Shown here piece after piece: positions 25,356-37,385 of a stretch of DNA of 64,000 bases. The stretch lies in the NCBI RefSeq assembly GCF_020497125.1, contig NC_059075.1, forward strand, positions 67,103,321-67,167,320, written 5' to 3'. The position numbers and the translations under genes were made by a program. Under the pieces are notes generated by a model. It saw nothing but the letters and a program-made list of their open reading frames with translations. It searched no databases and had not been told where the DNA came from. Every line of letters begins with the position of its first letter. The first letter of the stretch is position 1. The stretch comes from Mauremys mutica. Its lineage: Eukaryota > Chordata > Testudines > Geoemydidae.

Positions 25356-25497
25356 AGAGGGGTAGCCATGTTAGTCTGGATCTGTAAAAGCAGCAGAGAG
25401 TCCTGTGGCACCTTATAGACTAACAGATGTATTGGAGCATGTGCTTTCGTGGGTGAATACCCACTTCGTCGGATGCATCCAACGAAGTGGGTATTCA
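25356..25497 (-). mobile_element. Fold-back hammerhead-bearing retroelement fragment (Penelope-like?)
   Basis: A perfect 12-bp target duplication tcagcatatacc flanks this 142-bp insert (25344-25355 and 25498-25509). On minus it carries the widespread reptile repeat phrases gttagtctataaggtgccac and agactaacatggctacccct. Its minus-strand 5' end is an inverted copy of its own sequence: gaatacccacttcgt is followed, after a 12-nt spacer, by acgaagtgggtattc. Such 5' inverted tails and a hammerhead-like core are known in Penelope-like elements, so that class is suggested. Another non-autonomous retroelement is possible. Confidence 0.6.
25435..25472 (-). ncRNA. Hammerhead-ribozyme-like core (one core base changed)
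   Basis: Read on minus: CCGACGA (consensus CUGANGA, so U4 is C here), one A, a 6-bp stem II GUGGGU/ACCCAC with loop AUUC, then GAAA. A 3-bp stem III follows, AGC/GCU with loop ACAU, and then C at the position-17 cleavage site. Stem I pairing is not convincing. The U4 change probably makes this copy inactive, but the arrangement fits a type I hammerhead with a minimal stem III. Confidence 0.5.
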
Positions 25498-25509
25498 TCA
25501 GCATATACC

Positions 25510-26902
25510 GTCTCACTCTGTATAACCATCTGCTTCAGAGAGACTGATGCATGAGCTTCTCTGCTCTCTGACCCCCACTCAGTGTAAGGAGAGGGGGCAG
25601 ATTCTGTGTGGTGTGGTGTGGTGCCGCCCAGGAGAAGGTTGTGAAAAGCTACCTTTACACTTCCCAGATTCTGGGTTTCTCTGGGTTTCACCTGCACTGC
25701 CAAGTGCTCTGGCCAATTCCCCAAGAGCCCCCTCGCTTCTCTATGTTGTTGCTTACAAAAGGGCAGCAATGTAGGGTGCCTATGCCTCTCCTGCTCTAGA
25801 GACTTTCACCTCCTTGAAGGCCCCCTTTATGCATCCAAAATGGCATAAAGGGGTGTTAGTGTGGGAGAGAATGTGCCCCAGATGTAAGCGGGGGAATGGT
25901 CCCGCTATTGTGGGGAACTTTCCTGGCTTCTACACTACCCCAGTGAAGTAGGCTAGCGAAAGGATCTGAGTCCTCGCTCCCACTTCCTTTACCCAGAGGC
26001 CTCCCTGCTCTCAAGGACTCCCCTTCCACTCTTCTGTCTGGCAGAGTCCTCGCAGCCCCAACAAGGCTGGGCCCAGGATTCCTGGGGGGCTTGACCCCCA
26101 ACCCTGCTGTGGTCACCTAGGACAGAGGCTAGGGTATCCCCACTCCGGGGTACTCTCTCTGCACTGGGCACCTCCCTGACCCACTGATCACTTCAGACAA
26201 TTTAAAGCAAATACAAGTTGTTTAATTAACAATTAATTTAAAAAAATAATAAGGAAAAATGGGAAAGGTTAAAGGAAAACACATCACCCTGCTCTGTGGC
26301 AGGGAACATCACAAACAGTGTCTCTGGACACCAGGGCACTTCACGGTCTGTTCCTTGTAGGTCCCAGGTCTCCTTCTCAGGCCCTGGCTGTGCTGCAGAG
26401 ATGCTGTGGGTTGGACACTTGCAATGGTGGTGGCCACACACCTCCGGGCTTTGGGTGGTGGGACCCTTCTTCCCAGCGTCAGCCCCCTGTTGGGTTAAGA
26501 TCCCCCTCCCAGTCTGGCCTGCAAGGACTCTTGGCGGGGGGTGTCTTTCTGCGCTGGGCCCTTTGCCCAAGGTCCCCCCTTGGCTGGCCCCAGTTGCTCA
26601 CCACACCTGGCTCTGTGGCTGCAGCCCTGCTCCCAGCACAGGATCTGCTCTCCCTGGGCTGTCTCTGGCCCCTCTGGATCTGGCACGGCTCTGCTCCCCA
26701 GCTCAGCTTGGGCCCCTGCTTTCCCCTTAGCTCGACCCCACTCTGTCTGACCCAGGCAATTCCAGCTCACACGGAGGATAGGACCCCCCTGGCCTCCTGA
26801 CTCCCTGATTAGCCTGCCCACCCTGTCAATCAGGTTCAGAGGCTGAGCTAACCTGGAGCATTGGCCTCTCCCCAGTCTTTTAGTGCTAGCAACCAAAACA
26901 CC
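25510..26902. other. Intronic stretch, GC-rich toward the right
   Basis: Several frames of 110-160 codons lie on both strands at 26238-26800. They overlap one another, lack domains and are explained by high GC. No exon was identified. Confidence 0.5.
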
Positions 26903-27602
26903 CAGGGCCGGCTGTAGGCACCAGCGCTTCAAGCATGTGCTTGGGGCGGCACTTTCCAAGGAGCGGCACTCCGGCTCCTTTTTTTTTTTTTTTTGCTTGC
27001 AGCGCAAAAAGCCGGGAGCCTGCCCTGAGCAGAGATGAGCTGCGGCAGTGGCGGGTGCGGGGAGGGCCTCAGGAAGTAACCCGGGGGTGGGGGGGCAGAG
27101 GAACCGCTTCCCCCCCCCACCCCAGCTCACCTCTGCTCCACTGCCGCCTGCTCCCCCGAGCATGCCGCCGCTCCGCTTCTCCCCCCTCCCTCCCAGGCTT
27201 GCTGCGCGAATCAGCTGTTTTGCAGCAAGCCTGGGAGGGAGCGGGGAGAAGCGAGGTGGCGGCAGCGCGCTCAGGGGAGCAGGTGGAGTGGAGGTGAGCT
27301 GCAGCGATGGGGGCGCAGGGAGGGCTGCAGGAAATAACTCTGGGTGGGGGGGCAGAGGAACTTCTCCCCCCCCAGGTCACCTCTGCTCCACTGCCGCCTG
27401 CTCCGCTTCTCCCCCCTCCCTCCCAGGAAAGCCTGAGAGGGAGGAGTAGGAGGGGAAATGCGGTGCGCCCGGGGGAGGAGGCGGGGCCGGGGATTTGGGG
27501 AAAGGGTTGGAATGGGGTGGGGAAGGGGTGGAGTTGGGGCGGGGCCAGGGGCGCGGGAAATTTTTTTTGCTTGGGGCGGCAGAAAACTTAGAGCCGGCCC
27601 TG
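26903..27602. mobile_element. GC-rich hAT MITE (700 bp)
   Basis: The ends CAGGGCCGGCTGTAGG and AGAGCCGGCCCTG are inverted, with perfect 8-bp TSD aaaacacc (26895-26902 and 27603-27610). Two internal near-copies of a block with ctctgctccactgccgcctg (about 27131 and 27381) show internal duplication. It shares a phrase like tgcttggggcggca with the elements at 60654 and 61611, so they are one superfamily group. Confidence 0.9.
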
Positions 27603-27883
27603 AAAACACCCCCACTGAATGTTAGTAAGGGGGCAACAGTCCCCTTGCACAGAGATACTCAGAGCTCCTTTTAAAGCAGGGGCCAGGGTGAAAAACCAGT
27701 AGGAACAATAGTGACTACAGCAGATGGCACATGCTGGATGCGAGGGGGAAATGGGCACTGCACTAGAAATAAACTCTGCGCTCAGTGACAAATCCTCGTT
27801 AACTCCCTAGTAGGAAGCAGAAAGAGCCCACGTTTCACTGCATGTCCTTCATCAGGGCTCAGATGCGCTCTATTCCTTTTCCT

Positions 27884-28072
27884 CACTGCAGTTGTAATAA
27901 TACTTTGTGCTTCCATAGCAACTTTCATCCAAGGATCTCAAAATGCTTTGCTAATAGTATCTGGGTCTCACAGCTCCCTTGGGAAGGCAATAAGCAGAGA
28001 TGGGAATATAATAGAGGTATCCTGACTCCCATTCCTGTGCTTTAGCCACTGGACCATGCTTCCTCTCCTATG
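27884..28072 (+). repeat. MIR-like SINE relic
   Basis: It runs from aataatactttgtgcttcca through ttcatccaaggatctcaaaa to tgctttagccactggaccat. This is the layout of the reptile MIR-type repeat and parallels 46246-46475. Confidence 0.6.
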
Positions 28073-28073
28073 C

Positions 28074-28520
28074 AAGGCATACTACAGTAGGGCCCAATGA
28101 AAAGGGCTGTAGATGAAGGGTACTGAGGTGATGTGATGCAGGACAAGAGCCAACAAGTAGGGAGAAGCAAAGTTTTGAAAGCCCTTAAGATGAGGACAAG
28201 GAGCTTGAACGTGGTATAATGGAAAATGAGGAACGAGTGGAGGGATTCAAATAGAATGGAGACATGGAGTGATGGTAAGGAAGATGATCTTAGCAGCTGA
28301 GTTTTGTGTGGACAAGAGAAGCTGATGTGGGCTCCAGGAGGTCCAGAGGGGCTGTTACAGCAATCAAGATGGGAGAAGATGGGGACCTGGGCAGAGGGAA
28401 AAGGTTGGATTTTTGGAAATGCTACAGAAGCTGAAGGGGCAGAATTTGGACACAGCCTGAATATGTGAATCAAGGGAGGAGTTAAAGATAACACCCAATA
28501 ACAGGCCTGAGTGACCGGAG
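28074..28520. repeat. LINE-like old dispersed repeat, class uncertain
   Basis: Phrases such as gacaaggagcttgaacgtgg, atgatcttagcagctgag, gctgttacagcaatcaagat and gaatttggacacagcctgaa recall a widespread ancient amniote repeat. The frame is broken on both strands. Confidence 0.4.
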
Positions 28521-28855
28521 GATGGTGTTGTCAAGAGTGACCGAGAATGGCAGGAGCAGAGAGGGTTTGGAAGGGAAGATAAGCAGGGACCATGGAGGCA
28601 GGAACCAATGGAGGCAGCATGTGCCTTGCTATTCCAGAGCTGCCGGGGACCAGTTCAGCCCTCAGCGTAGGCTGCGGCTGCCTTTTGTTGAACCCTGTAG
28701 GCCTATGGCAGCTGAGGAATAGCCAGCAGCACGCCTGTAATTAGAAGCAAACAAGCCAGTAGTGAGAGGTGTCGAGGGAGAAGGGTTGAGAGTGGACAAG
28801 GGGAATGCAATGGGATGGTTTGGCACATGGGAGTATGGTTGAGTAGAAATGTATA

Positions 28856-29035
28856 CAATATAATTCCAGTTATCTGAATTCCTTTTATCCAAAAATCCTG
28901 AATCTATAGCACGTCCCCATGTAACCCTATGTTAATTAAGATAAACGTCCGTTTATCCAAACACCCAGTTATCCCAAAGTTTCAGATGACCCCCCCACAC
29001 CCACCCCGGCCATTCGGATAAATGGGAGTATACTG
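28856..29035. mobile_element. Tc1/mariner (Tigger-type) MITE, 180 bp
   Basis: The left end CAATATAATTCCAGTTATCT and the inverted right end (CAGTATACTCCCATTTATCC on minus) match at most positions. TA dinucleotides flank both ends (28854-28855 and 29036-29037), as in Tc1/mariner insertion. There is no coding capacity. Confidence 0.75.
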
Positions 29036-29255
29036 TATTTGGAGTTGGATGACCTTGGGGCAAGTCATCAGGAAGGTGGGTGGGAGGGAATAGATATGGG
29101 GCATTGTTAACTACTGGGTGGGAGTAGAAGGGAAGTGAATTTGAGACAAATGACACGTGAAGATGAGAAGAGAATGAGAATAGGGTACCTATCACAGGAT
29201 GAGTGAGTGAGTGAGTATGAATTTTGGGCATGCATCATGGCTAGAAGTAGAAATT

Positions 29256-29320
29256 CTTTGCTAGCTCAGGTGGTAGAAGCTCTGGTCTTAGAGCAGGAGG
29301 ACTGAGCTCTATCTGCAGTG
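29256..29320 (+). repeat. tRNA-like SINE head
   Basis: A-box-like TAGCTCAGGTGG (29262-29273) and a weak B-box-like gactgagctctatct are spaced as in a Pol III SINE. There is no cloverleaf. Confidence 0.4.
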
Positions 29321-32300
29321 CCCTACTAAAGTTTGGAAAGCCATAGTATGATAACCACCTAGATGCCAAGGGAGCTACTTAGAAAACATGGTGATGGCAC
29401 TACATTCCTGGGATTGTGTTATATTACTTGAAGCCTAAGGATGAAAAACTCCAGTGAAGATGACTTGTTATTAAAGATTCCATGGTACTTTTCAGAGGAT
29501 GTGGGATGTTACCCCTGGTGCCCTGGCCTCATTCCATACTGAGTAATTGCATTCTTCCTACCTGCTGTAACCCCTCCCCCACACCCCACCACCATTTCAA
29601 TTAGATGCAGTGTTCTTCACATCCTGACTTACACAATTTTGTTGAGCTCAGTTTTATTTCCCATCCAAAAATCACACAGACGCATCCTCTTAGCCTCCGC
29701 AGCAATAATTCCTACAAATGAGAGTCTCAGCAGAGACACAGATACTCAGTATTTTCTAGCACATTAATCAAATAACCATCCAGTTGTTTCCTTATGTGTT
29801 TGAAGTGGAGGCACTGTCAAATAAAATGATTTTATAGATTACTCTCTCCATGTGTCAGATGGAGAATTTAGCAACATCGTGAACATAAAGTCTTTTAGGA
29901 GAAGATCAATGTCCATTCATTTCATCTTCTGTTGCTTACTCCAGAAAGTCTCATGCAATGTTAAGTTGCTCCTAAGTGGAGCTTGCCCTCCCTCTGGAGT
30001 TCTGAAACCAGTGATTATTATTAAGCATATATTTAAAGTAGGAGTGTTCAAACGGTGCCCTCTGAAGGCTACATTAGCAAGTGCCAGAGCCCAATTTATG
30101 TCCGATAAAATAGAGGAGGTAGCAGATGCCCTTATTGTCCATGTGGATGTGTGACCCATGGCGACTACAGATTCCAGCTTGCCATGCTGCATTCTGAGCC
30201 GATCGGCGTGGATTGAACTTCCCTACAAAAAGCTGAAGGCAGCCATTGTGGGCCACACTTTGGCCGCCCCAGATTTGAAATTACAGATTGAGCAATCTGC
30301 ATGTGTGGTTTTTAGAGAAGAGATTTGTCTATACTGTATATTTAAAAGATTAAAAATCTTTTAGGGGTAAAAAGGCTACCCGGCTAGAAAAGCTCCCCAT
30401 GTGTAAGCTGAGATGCTGCAGCAGCCATGCCCTTTCAAATTCTGCATGGGCATGCGGCGTCTCCTCCCTCAGTCATTCAAGGGCAGGCTGCTTGGCAGCA
30501 TAGTGCTTGGAATCTTACCCAAATCTCACAAGAACAAGGGATCTCTGGGGAGATTGACGATGCTTCCTGTCGGGCCAGAAATAGCTCTGTCACTCTTTTT
30601 TTGGTACCTGTGCCCCCAGTCCCAGTATGAACCCAGGTAGGAGAGGTTAACTAAACTTTTCTAACCTAAAAACATGCAGCGCCTAATTGAGACTGAGAGG
30701 AACTCCACTGAAGACTGAATTAAAAAGCTGCTTACACCATGTCTGACTTTGACCCTTGAAGGTTCAAGTTCATTTGAGTCTGTGTGAAGGTTTGTGTGGG
30801 TTCTCGGTTTTGAAGACGGGTTCATCAGTCCCTGATGCCTGTCATGGTATTTAAAGGAGGCTTTTGAGTGCCAGGACAGACTTTTGGATAGCTGTTGTCA
30901 TTCTCAGCTGCCCAGCTGTCAGAGGTACATCTTGTCCATAACAGAGCAGTCACTTAGAGGGAGAAAGGACAGGAAGTATCCCCTTCCTGTCCCCCAGTGC
31001 AGCGGAATCAAAGATTTGTGAGAGAGAGCTGCCCAGTTGATCTAGGTGCTCTTCAGCTCTCACTCTTTCCATGAAGGTGAATGCATTGTCGGGCCTGTTA
31101 CAATGAAAACCCCCTTGTGCCTCAGGCTGCCTCGATTAATTTCAAGAGACTGTCACAGTGTTCTCACAGCAAATGTTCCCGAGCCTCCCTCTCTCACTTG
31201 CTCTCTTCCTGTCGGTGTCCTCTTGTCACACCTCTCACATGAACATGAAGTTTTCCCAGAGTGGTGTTATGCTCCAGTCTCTCTCCCCATCCATCTCCCT
31301 GGTTCTCCATGCTCTACTAGGAAGTAACTGTCAGGCCAGCTGCAGCTAAGATGCACGTGACAATATTGCAATATGCATTTTGGCCTTAAGAAAATAAACC
31401 AGAGCACAGTGTGTGTCTACAGTTCAATTTGCTTTCATTGAGTATGAAAGGTATCCCAGAAACGGAAGCTTTTCGTAGTTACAGAACACATAGCCTGGGT
31501 AGTGGCAGTGCAACGCTGCCCTGCCAATACAATTCAACCCAGAACTGGGATAATTACCCTCCTAGGGTGAGAAATCATTTCAGCCTCAGTATAGTCAACC
31601 TTTCTACTGAAGTAGTCAGAAAGAGTGCCAGTTTACCCACAAGGAAGCAGACCGATGCATTTCATGTAGCTGCTGAGCAGCTGTCAGATAGTAATAGCTT
31701 TGTGAGTACTAAGATGAAATATTATATAATACATCACCTATCCCCAAAGCCATCCTTTCCCCTGAACATTGACCCTCCCTGCATTTTCAAAGAAGCTGCC
31801 CCTGAAAACCTTTCATTCTTATCCCTTATGTTCTGCTTCACTCCCCTCTTCCTTGGACATCAAGTAACAAGATTGTAAAAACATTCTTGGACTCCGAGCA
31901 ATACTTAAAGAAAATAGGTTGGCTCAGTGAGAGTAATCCACTAGCCCTGCACCTTCTGAGACCTCCAGAGTGGGTCACAAGTGAAATCATTATGGGGATA
32001 GGGGTATGTCTCAGCTGAGTCTCCAGGGGCCAGATTCAGCTTTGATGTAAGTGGATTAACTGAAGTTAATTGAGTTGTATCTGCTTACACCATGAGGTGA
32101 ATTTGGCCAAATCTATGTATGTCACAAAATTACTGTACTATGCAAAGTAACTTGTCTGTGCTCTGCTGTGCTCCTGGCTCCTCTAATCTGAAAGGTCTTG
32201 GTCTTTTCATTTTTCTCCAATACATCCATTCAGGTGGAATAGGTATACATGAGTCTCTTGCTATAAGGCACAAGATAAAACATTTCCTTCTGATCACATG

Positions 32301-34319
32301 TCTGTGGTAAGAGGTAGGCACCACTGTGTGTACTTTGCCCTGATGTCTTTTCACTCTCTCTCCAGAAATCAACTGACAATTTGCTCTCTTTCTTGAGATC
32401 CCAAAATGGTGCCAGTCTTGGCTTCACCTTGGCTTCACAGGGTGTGCCCTGTGGTTAATAGCAAGGCCTTCAGGGTATCAGCCACATACAGTCAGATTCT
32501 TGTGTGACTCACCCAGACTCCTGGAGACTTTAGGGATATGAATGGCCTGACAGAGAGGAAGCACTCTGATGTTCAAGCTCTCCAAGTCATGTTTGGAGTG
32601 TAAGTGTCATATCAAAGACTTGAGAAGAGGAATCAGTTTTCCTTGGGATAATAACACTGCCCTTAGTCTTTTGTTTAAGAGCCAGGAAAAAGGGTTTCTT
32701 TTCTCAGTACAGCTTGTAGCAAAGGGGAAACCATCATTCTGTTGGATTTGTTACAAAATTCAAAGCTCTTAAAAAAAGGCAATTTAAAGCTTGAGGGTTC
32801 AGTAACAATCCAATCTATAGCCAAGTTGAGTTGATCTAGGAATTCAGAGGATTTGCTCTCTTGGTTACGTTGCTTCAGAGATTTTACTGACTTTCCTGAA
32901 GCCAATTGTTGCCTTGGAGTTAAACTTTAATGTTGGGAAAAACTTGAAAATCTATGTGTCTTCAAGATCAATCAAAGCGTTCTTCATACTTTCCCTTGGC
33001 ATTTTTACTTCATTATATTTCTTTTTTAGCCAAGTTTTTTTTCTTCCTCACAACCAGCTTCAGTCTCAGTGAAGTCCTAATGATTGCTAATATCACAATC
33101 ATTTCCGTAAGAGCTCATACATTAGAGTATCAATATTTTATATGCATCCTGGAGACCTAATTCCTCTATCCAGAGAACAGGTTCAGCCCAGACAGCAGCA
33201 GTCTAACCTTTCCACACACCCTGCCTCATGCGCTGTGTGTCTCAGCCCAGGCATGGAAGGACCCACCATTAGGAAGAAGAAGTTGCTTAGTTTCCATGGT
33301 CTGTTGAATTCTGGGGGCTTTTTTTAAGCCTTCCAACATGGGTGTGGGTTATGATTTTGTCATACATCTCCACCAGATTGATTTTGTATGGGCCATTGAA
33401 CAGATGTCAAATGATGGTAACTTTTGATCACTGCTGATCTTGGCTGGATTTGAATGAGCGACATTAAAGATGATTATTTCCCTGCAGGATGACTCAGAAG
33501 CAGAAGCTGGGTTATGAGGGAAAGGGTTGTTATTTGCAAACATATAACCTATATCATGTTTAGTTTGCCTGCTTGCACATTTCTGTGTGCAGGGACCATT
33601 TCAGCAGCTCTGATCCAATTTGAACTAGCGCAGTGTCATTCAAGTTGCTTTTTTTCCTGTAGATGCTAGTCAAGAATAGGGGATCATCATAGTTTGGGTT
33701 TTCATTTAAAAACCAAAAGATGCAATCCCCTTACAGCATGTGACTCAATAAGTTTGTAGTATGCAAACTAGCTAAAATCAGCTGTATTATATGACTGACT
33801 GAGTTACCTCTGGTGCTGTACTACCACTCTCAGAGAGCGAGCTATTGGAAAGGACAGCAGCAGAAGCAACACAGGGCTTGGGAGAGTGGGAACAGAGAGA
33901 GAATGAGAGCAGCCTGCAACAGGGATACCATACCAGTTTGTCTTCAATAATTAGAAAACAGGAACGCACATAAGCACAAGGTAAAAAATGATGACCAGGG
34001 CGAGCAATGCCAGGGACCCTGACTCTGCAGCCACTAAGTTACTCCTGTCTAGTGAAAGGAGTAAAGCCTAAGACGGGATCATGTAGCTAAGGGTCTCATT
34101 AGCTTGCTGGGGATTGCACTTAAAGTTTCATCCATTTCTTAAGACATGATTGTTCTCTGCCCACATCCTATCCCTTTATTGCCTTGTGCACTTCTGAGTA
34201 AAGGAGCCAGCATACAAGAGACTTGAGATTATAACCATTCATGATGGTGAACTGCATGTAACCTATAACCTTGTTTGTACCCATTCTTAGCCTACACTCA
34301 CACTTGAGCCAGAATGCAT
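29321..34319. other. Long intronic stretch with little recognisable
   Basis: In 5 kb I see only a relic of the 'gggccagattc' repeat near 32026-32112 and an unclassified region with element-like texture around 30000-30310. Frames up to 155 codons (31411-31878) lack any domain, and no splice-bounded coding segment was found. Confidence 0.5.
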
Positions 34320-34945
34320 CATGGAATCACAGGGTTAGAAGGGACTGCAAGGGTCATCTAGTTTAACCCCTTGCCAAGATGCAGGATTTGTTGTGTCTAA
34401 ACTATCCAAAACAGATGGCTATCCAGCCTCCTTTTGAAAACCTCCAGTGAAGGAGCTTCCATAACCTCCCTAGACAGTCTGTTCCATTATCCTGCTGTTC
34501 GTACAGTTCGGACGTTTTTCCTGAGATTTAATCTAAATCTCCTGTGCTGTAGTTTGAACCCATTGCCTCTTCTCCTGCCTTCTGTGGCAAGAGAGAACAA
34601 CTTTTTAAGGCAGCCTTTCAAGTATTTGAAGACCGCTAGCATGTCTCCCCTCAATCTCCTCTTTTCCAAACTAAACATACCCAGTTCCTTCAGCCTTTGC
34701 TCAGTTTACTTGCATTCTGTCCCTTTGATCATCTTTGTCACTTGCCTCTGGATCCTTTCCAGTTTCATTACATCCTTTCTATACATTAGTGACCAAAACT
34801 GGAGACAGTACTCCAGATGAGATATAACCAGTGTCAAGTAGAATGGTACTGTAATTTCCCTTGACTTGCATGCTGTGCCTCTGTTAATGCAACCTAAAAT
34901 TGCATTTGCTTTTTTTGCAACAGCATCATTCTTGCAGCTCCTGTG
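34320..34945 (-). mobile_element. Degenerate CR1 LINE 3' portion
   Basis: Plus-strand phrases ggaatcacagggttagaagg, gtcatctagtttaacccctt, cagtctgttccattatcctg and tcctcttttccaaactaaac are the antisense of a CR1 3' region. Minus-strand fragments of the C-terminus ([19 protein letters not shown] at 34487-34678, ILGCINRGTACKSREI at 34706-34996) lie in different frames. This is an older copy than the one at 17.8 kb. Confidence 0.85.
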
Positions 34946-37005
34946 TATATGTATGTGTTTATGTCTGCACACATTAGTGTGTGTGTGTGTACACACTCAT
35001 CATACAGCTAATAATTACAAGAATGTAAAGGCTACAAAAAGAAGCACGCCAAAACCATGAAATGCTCGACTAATGTTTTCTGTATGGAATTCTATAGGTG
35101 GTGGGTTATGGTGGATATTTTTTTAAGGAAAATCTATAAGGAAATCCCTTCCTCTGGAATTATATGATAGACAGTAATAGAACACTCTGTACTTTACAAA
35201 ATATGCACTCAGTAAGTCATTGCTTCATTGAGGGCGTAATTTTGAGTATTCAGTTTGCAGAGGAAGAGATCATATAAAATCAGGCATTCCACAAACGCCC
35301 TCAAGAGATCATATTCCACACACACTTTCTCATTAAATGAGAATTTCTCCTTGTCTTACATATTCATGCATCGTATCAATGGAACACTGAGAGGCTGTTC
35401 GTAAAACCTGTTCTCATATAACAAAAACAAAACAAAACTGTGCATTCATGAAGTGTGTTTTCTAAACTCTGAGAACTTGGACAAATCCACATGGATTTGT
35501 ACTGTGCCTCAGAAAGATACATCAATGAAGTAGAGACTATGTCCTTCACAAATTTCAGGCTTCTAACCCACTGAAGCACTGGAGCTGTTCAAAATGCGGT
35601 CACAGAAATTGTTGTAAAATGACAAAATTGTACTTTTTTTCAACTCTCTTTATATTTGAACTATTTTGCTCAATTTTTGTTTTTAAAATATTCTCTCATG
35701 GGCTGAGGAAAAAAACCTGGACAATTTCAGCTTTTAAAAGTAAAAATTCATAAAAGTTGTAAGTTAGGTGAAAAAGGCCCACTGAAATGGTAACACTCAG
35801 GTTGTGTTAACTACCCATCCATCTACACACTGTGGATGGGATTTTCAAAACCTGTCAGAGTTAGCCCAACACTGGTCACTTCTGAAAATACCAAAAGAGA
35901 GAAAAAGATCATACAGACAGATCAGATGTAGATATAATCAGAAACAGAAAACTGAAAAAACATTTGTGAAGTGTCATGGGCTCAGTCAACATTCATTTAA
36001 AAAACCCCACCAGTCAACCTGTGTAGACCCCATGTGCTGCTAAGTGTTTCCAAAGAAGCATAGAAGGTATGCAACAAAATTATTGTGAAGAAGTCTCAGC
36101 ACAGTACTCAGGTTTTCATCAGAGACACGTTGTTTAAAATCCTATGTCCTTCAAGCCGCATTGGTGAAGACTGAAAATGTCCAGACAAGGGAGATGAGAC
36201 TGTCTAGCATTAATACACAATTTCTGTACAGCAAGTGATGGCAAAAAATCAGGATTATTTAACCTAGCAAGGAGAAAGATTACAAGTGATTCCTCTTGCA
36301 AATTTGTAATGATGAAAGACAGTGAAAGCTCATCAGTCTCTATTTTTACTCCTATCCTATAATATGAAATCAATGGATGACTAAGGGGGCTAGATCAAAC
36401 TGAGAGCCAGTAAAAGGAACTGCTTTCCACGGTGTGGTCGGACTGTAGAACCTATTAGGTGGTAGGCCATTGAGTCAAATGCTGTGGCTGGACATTTGTA
36501 GGAGGACTGCATAGTCTTATGATGCTTACTAATAGCTGTAGGTATGCAAGCTACAGTAATGAAGTTAATCAAATCTCATGCTTCATAGTGTAAAATGGTC
36601 ACTTGCAGGTGTCCAGAAGGAGCCTTCCCCCAATGTTACAGCACTGTAGAACTGGCAACTGTTCTTTTTCCTATATTACTCTTAAGTGAGGCACTTTTCT
36701 GAGTCATTACCCGGCAGGCATGGCTCGGTACTTACAGTATTAATCCTGGTCTGGCTTTTGGCGAGGTGATATCATGAGAACTGTTTGGTTTACTCTACGA
36801 CATAGCCAGGTCTTTGATGACAGCACTAAGCACTTTGGCAGGGGCATCAGCAGAGTGGTTTGGGTTGCAGCAGCACTTGAGTGCAGGGATGAACCCTTGT
36901 CTTTCTGAAGCACTCTTGAATTTTAAGATGCTGACGTAAATGTCGTGCCTGGTACTTGTAGTAAGTTGGCTGTGTACAATTTTGATCTATATACAACCAG
37001 GACAC
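34946..37005. other. Intronic stretch; possible old LINE relic
   Basis: A (GT)n run lies at 34976-34991, just 3' of the CR1 relic. Positions 36040-36590 have the flavour of an old LINE 3' end (for example gtggtcggactgtagaacct) but I cannot assign it firmly. The AT-rich part at 35580-35770 shows nothing. Confidence 0.4.
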
Positions 37006-37385
37006 TAAGGCCTTGTCTACACTACAAGACTATTTCGAATCTACTTAAGTCGAATTTGTGGATTCGACCTTATGAAGTCGAATTTGTGTATCCACAGTAA
37101 ATACACTAATTCGAATTTCTGAGTCCACAGTAACGGGGCTGGCGTTGACTTTGGAAGTGGTGCACTGTGGGAAGTTATCCCACAGTTCCCGCAGTCCCCG
37201 CTGCCCATTGGAATGCTGGGTAGAGCTCCCAATGCCTCCTGGGGGAAAAATGTGTCGAGGGTGCTTTTGGGTAACTGTTGTCATTGAACCGTCAATCACG
37301 CCCTCCCTCCCTGAAAGCTCCGGCGGGAAATCTGTTCGCGCCCTTCTCTTGTCAGTTACAGCGCGTACGCCACAGCACTGCGAGC

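Noticed and set aside
26238..27615. Frames of 110-222 codons on both strands
   Set aside because: The region is GC-rich and partly a hAT MITE. The frames overlap each other and have no domains or exon borders.
31411..31878. 155-codon plus-strand frame
   Set aside because: No domain, no splice context, no repeat origin recognised; length is within chance for 64 kb in six frames.
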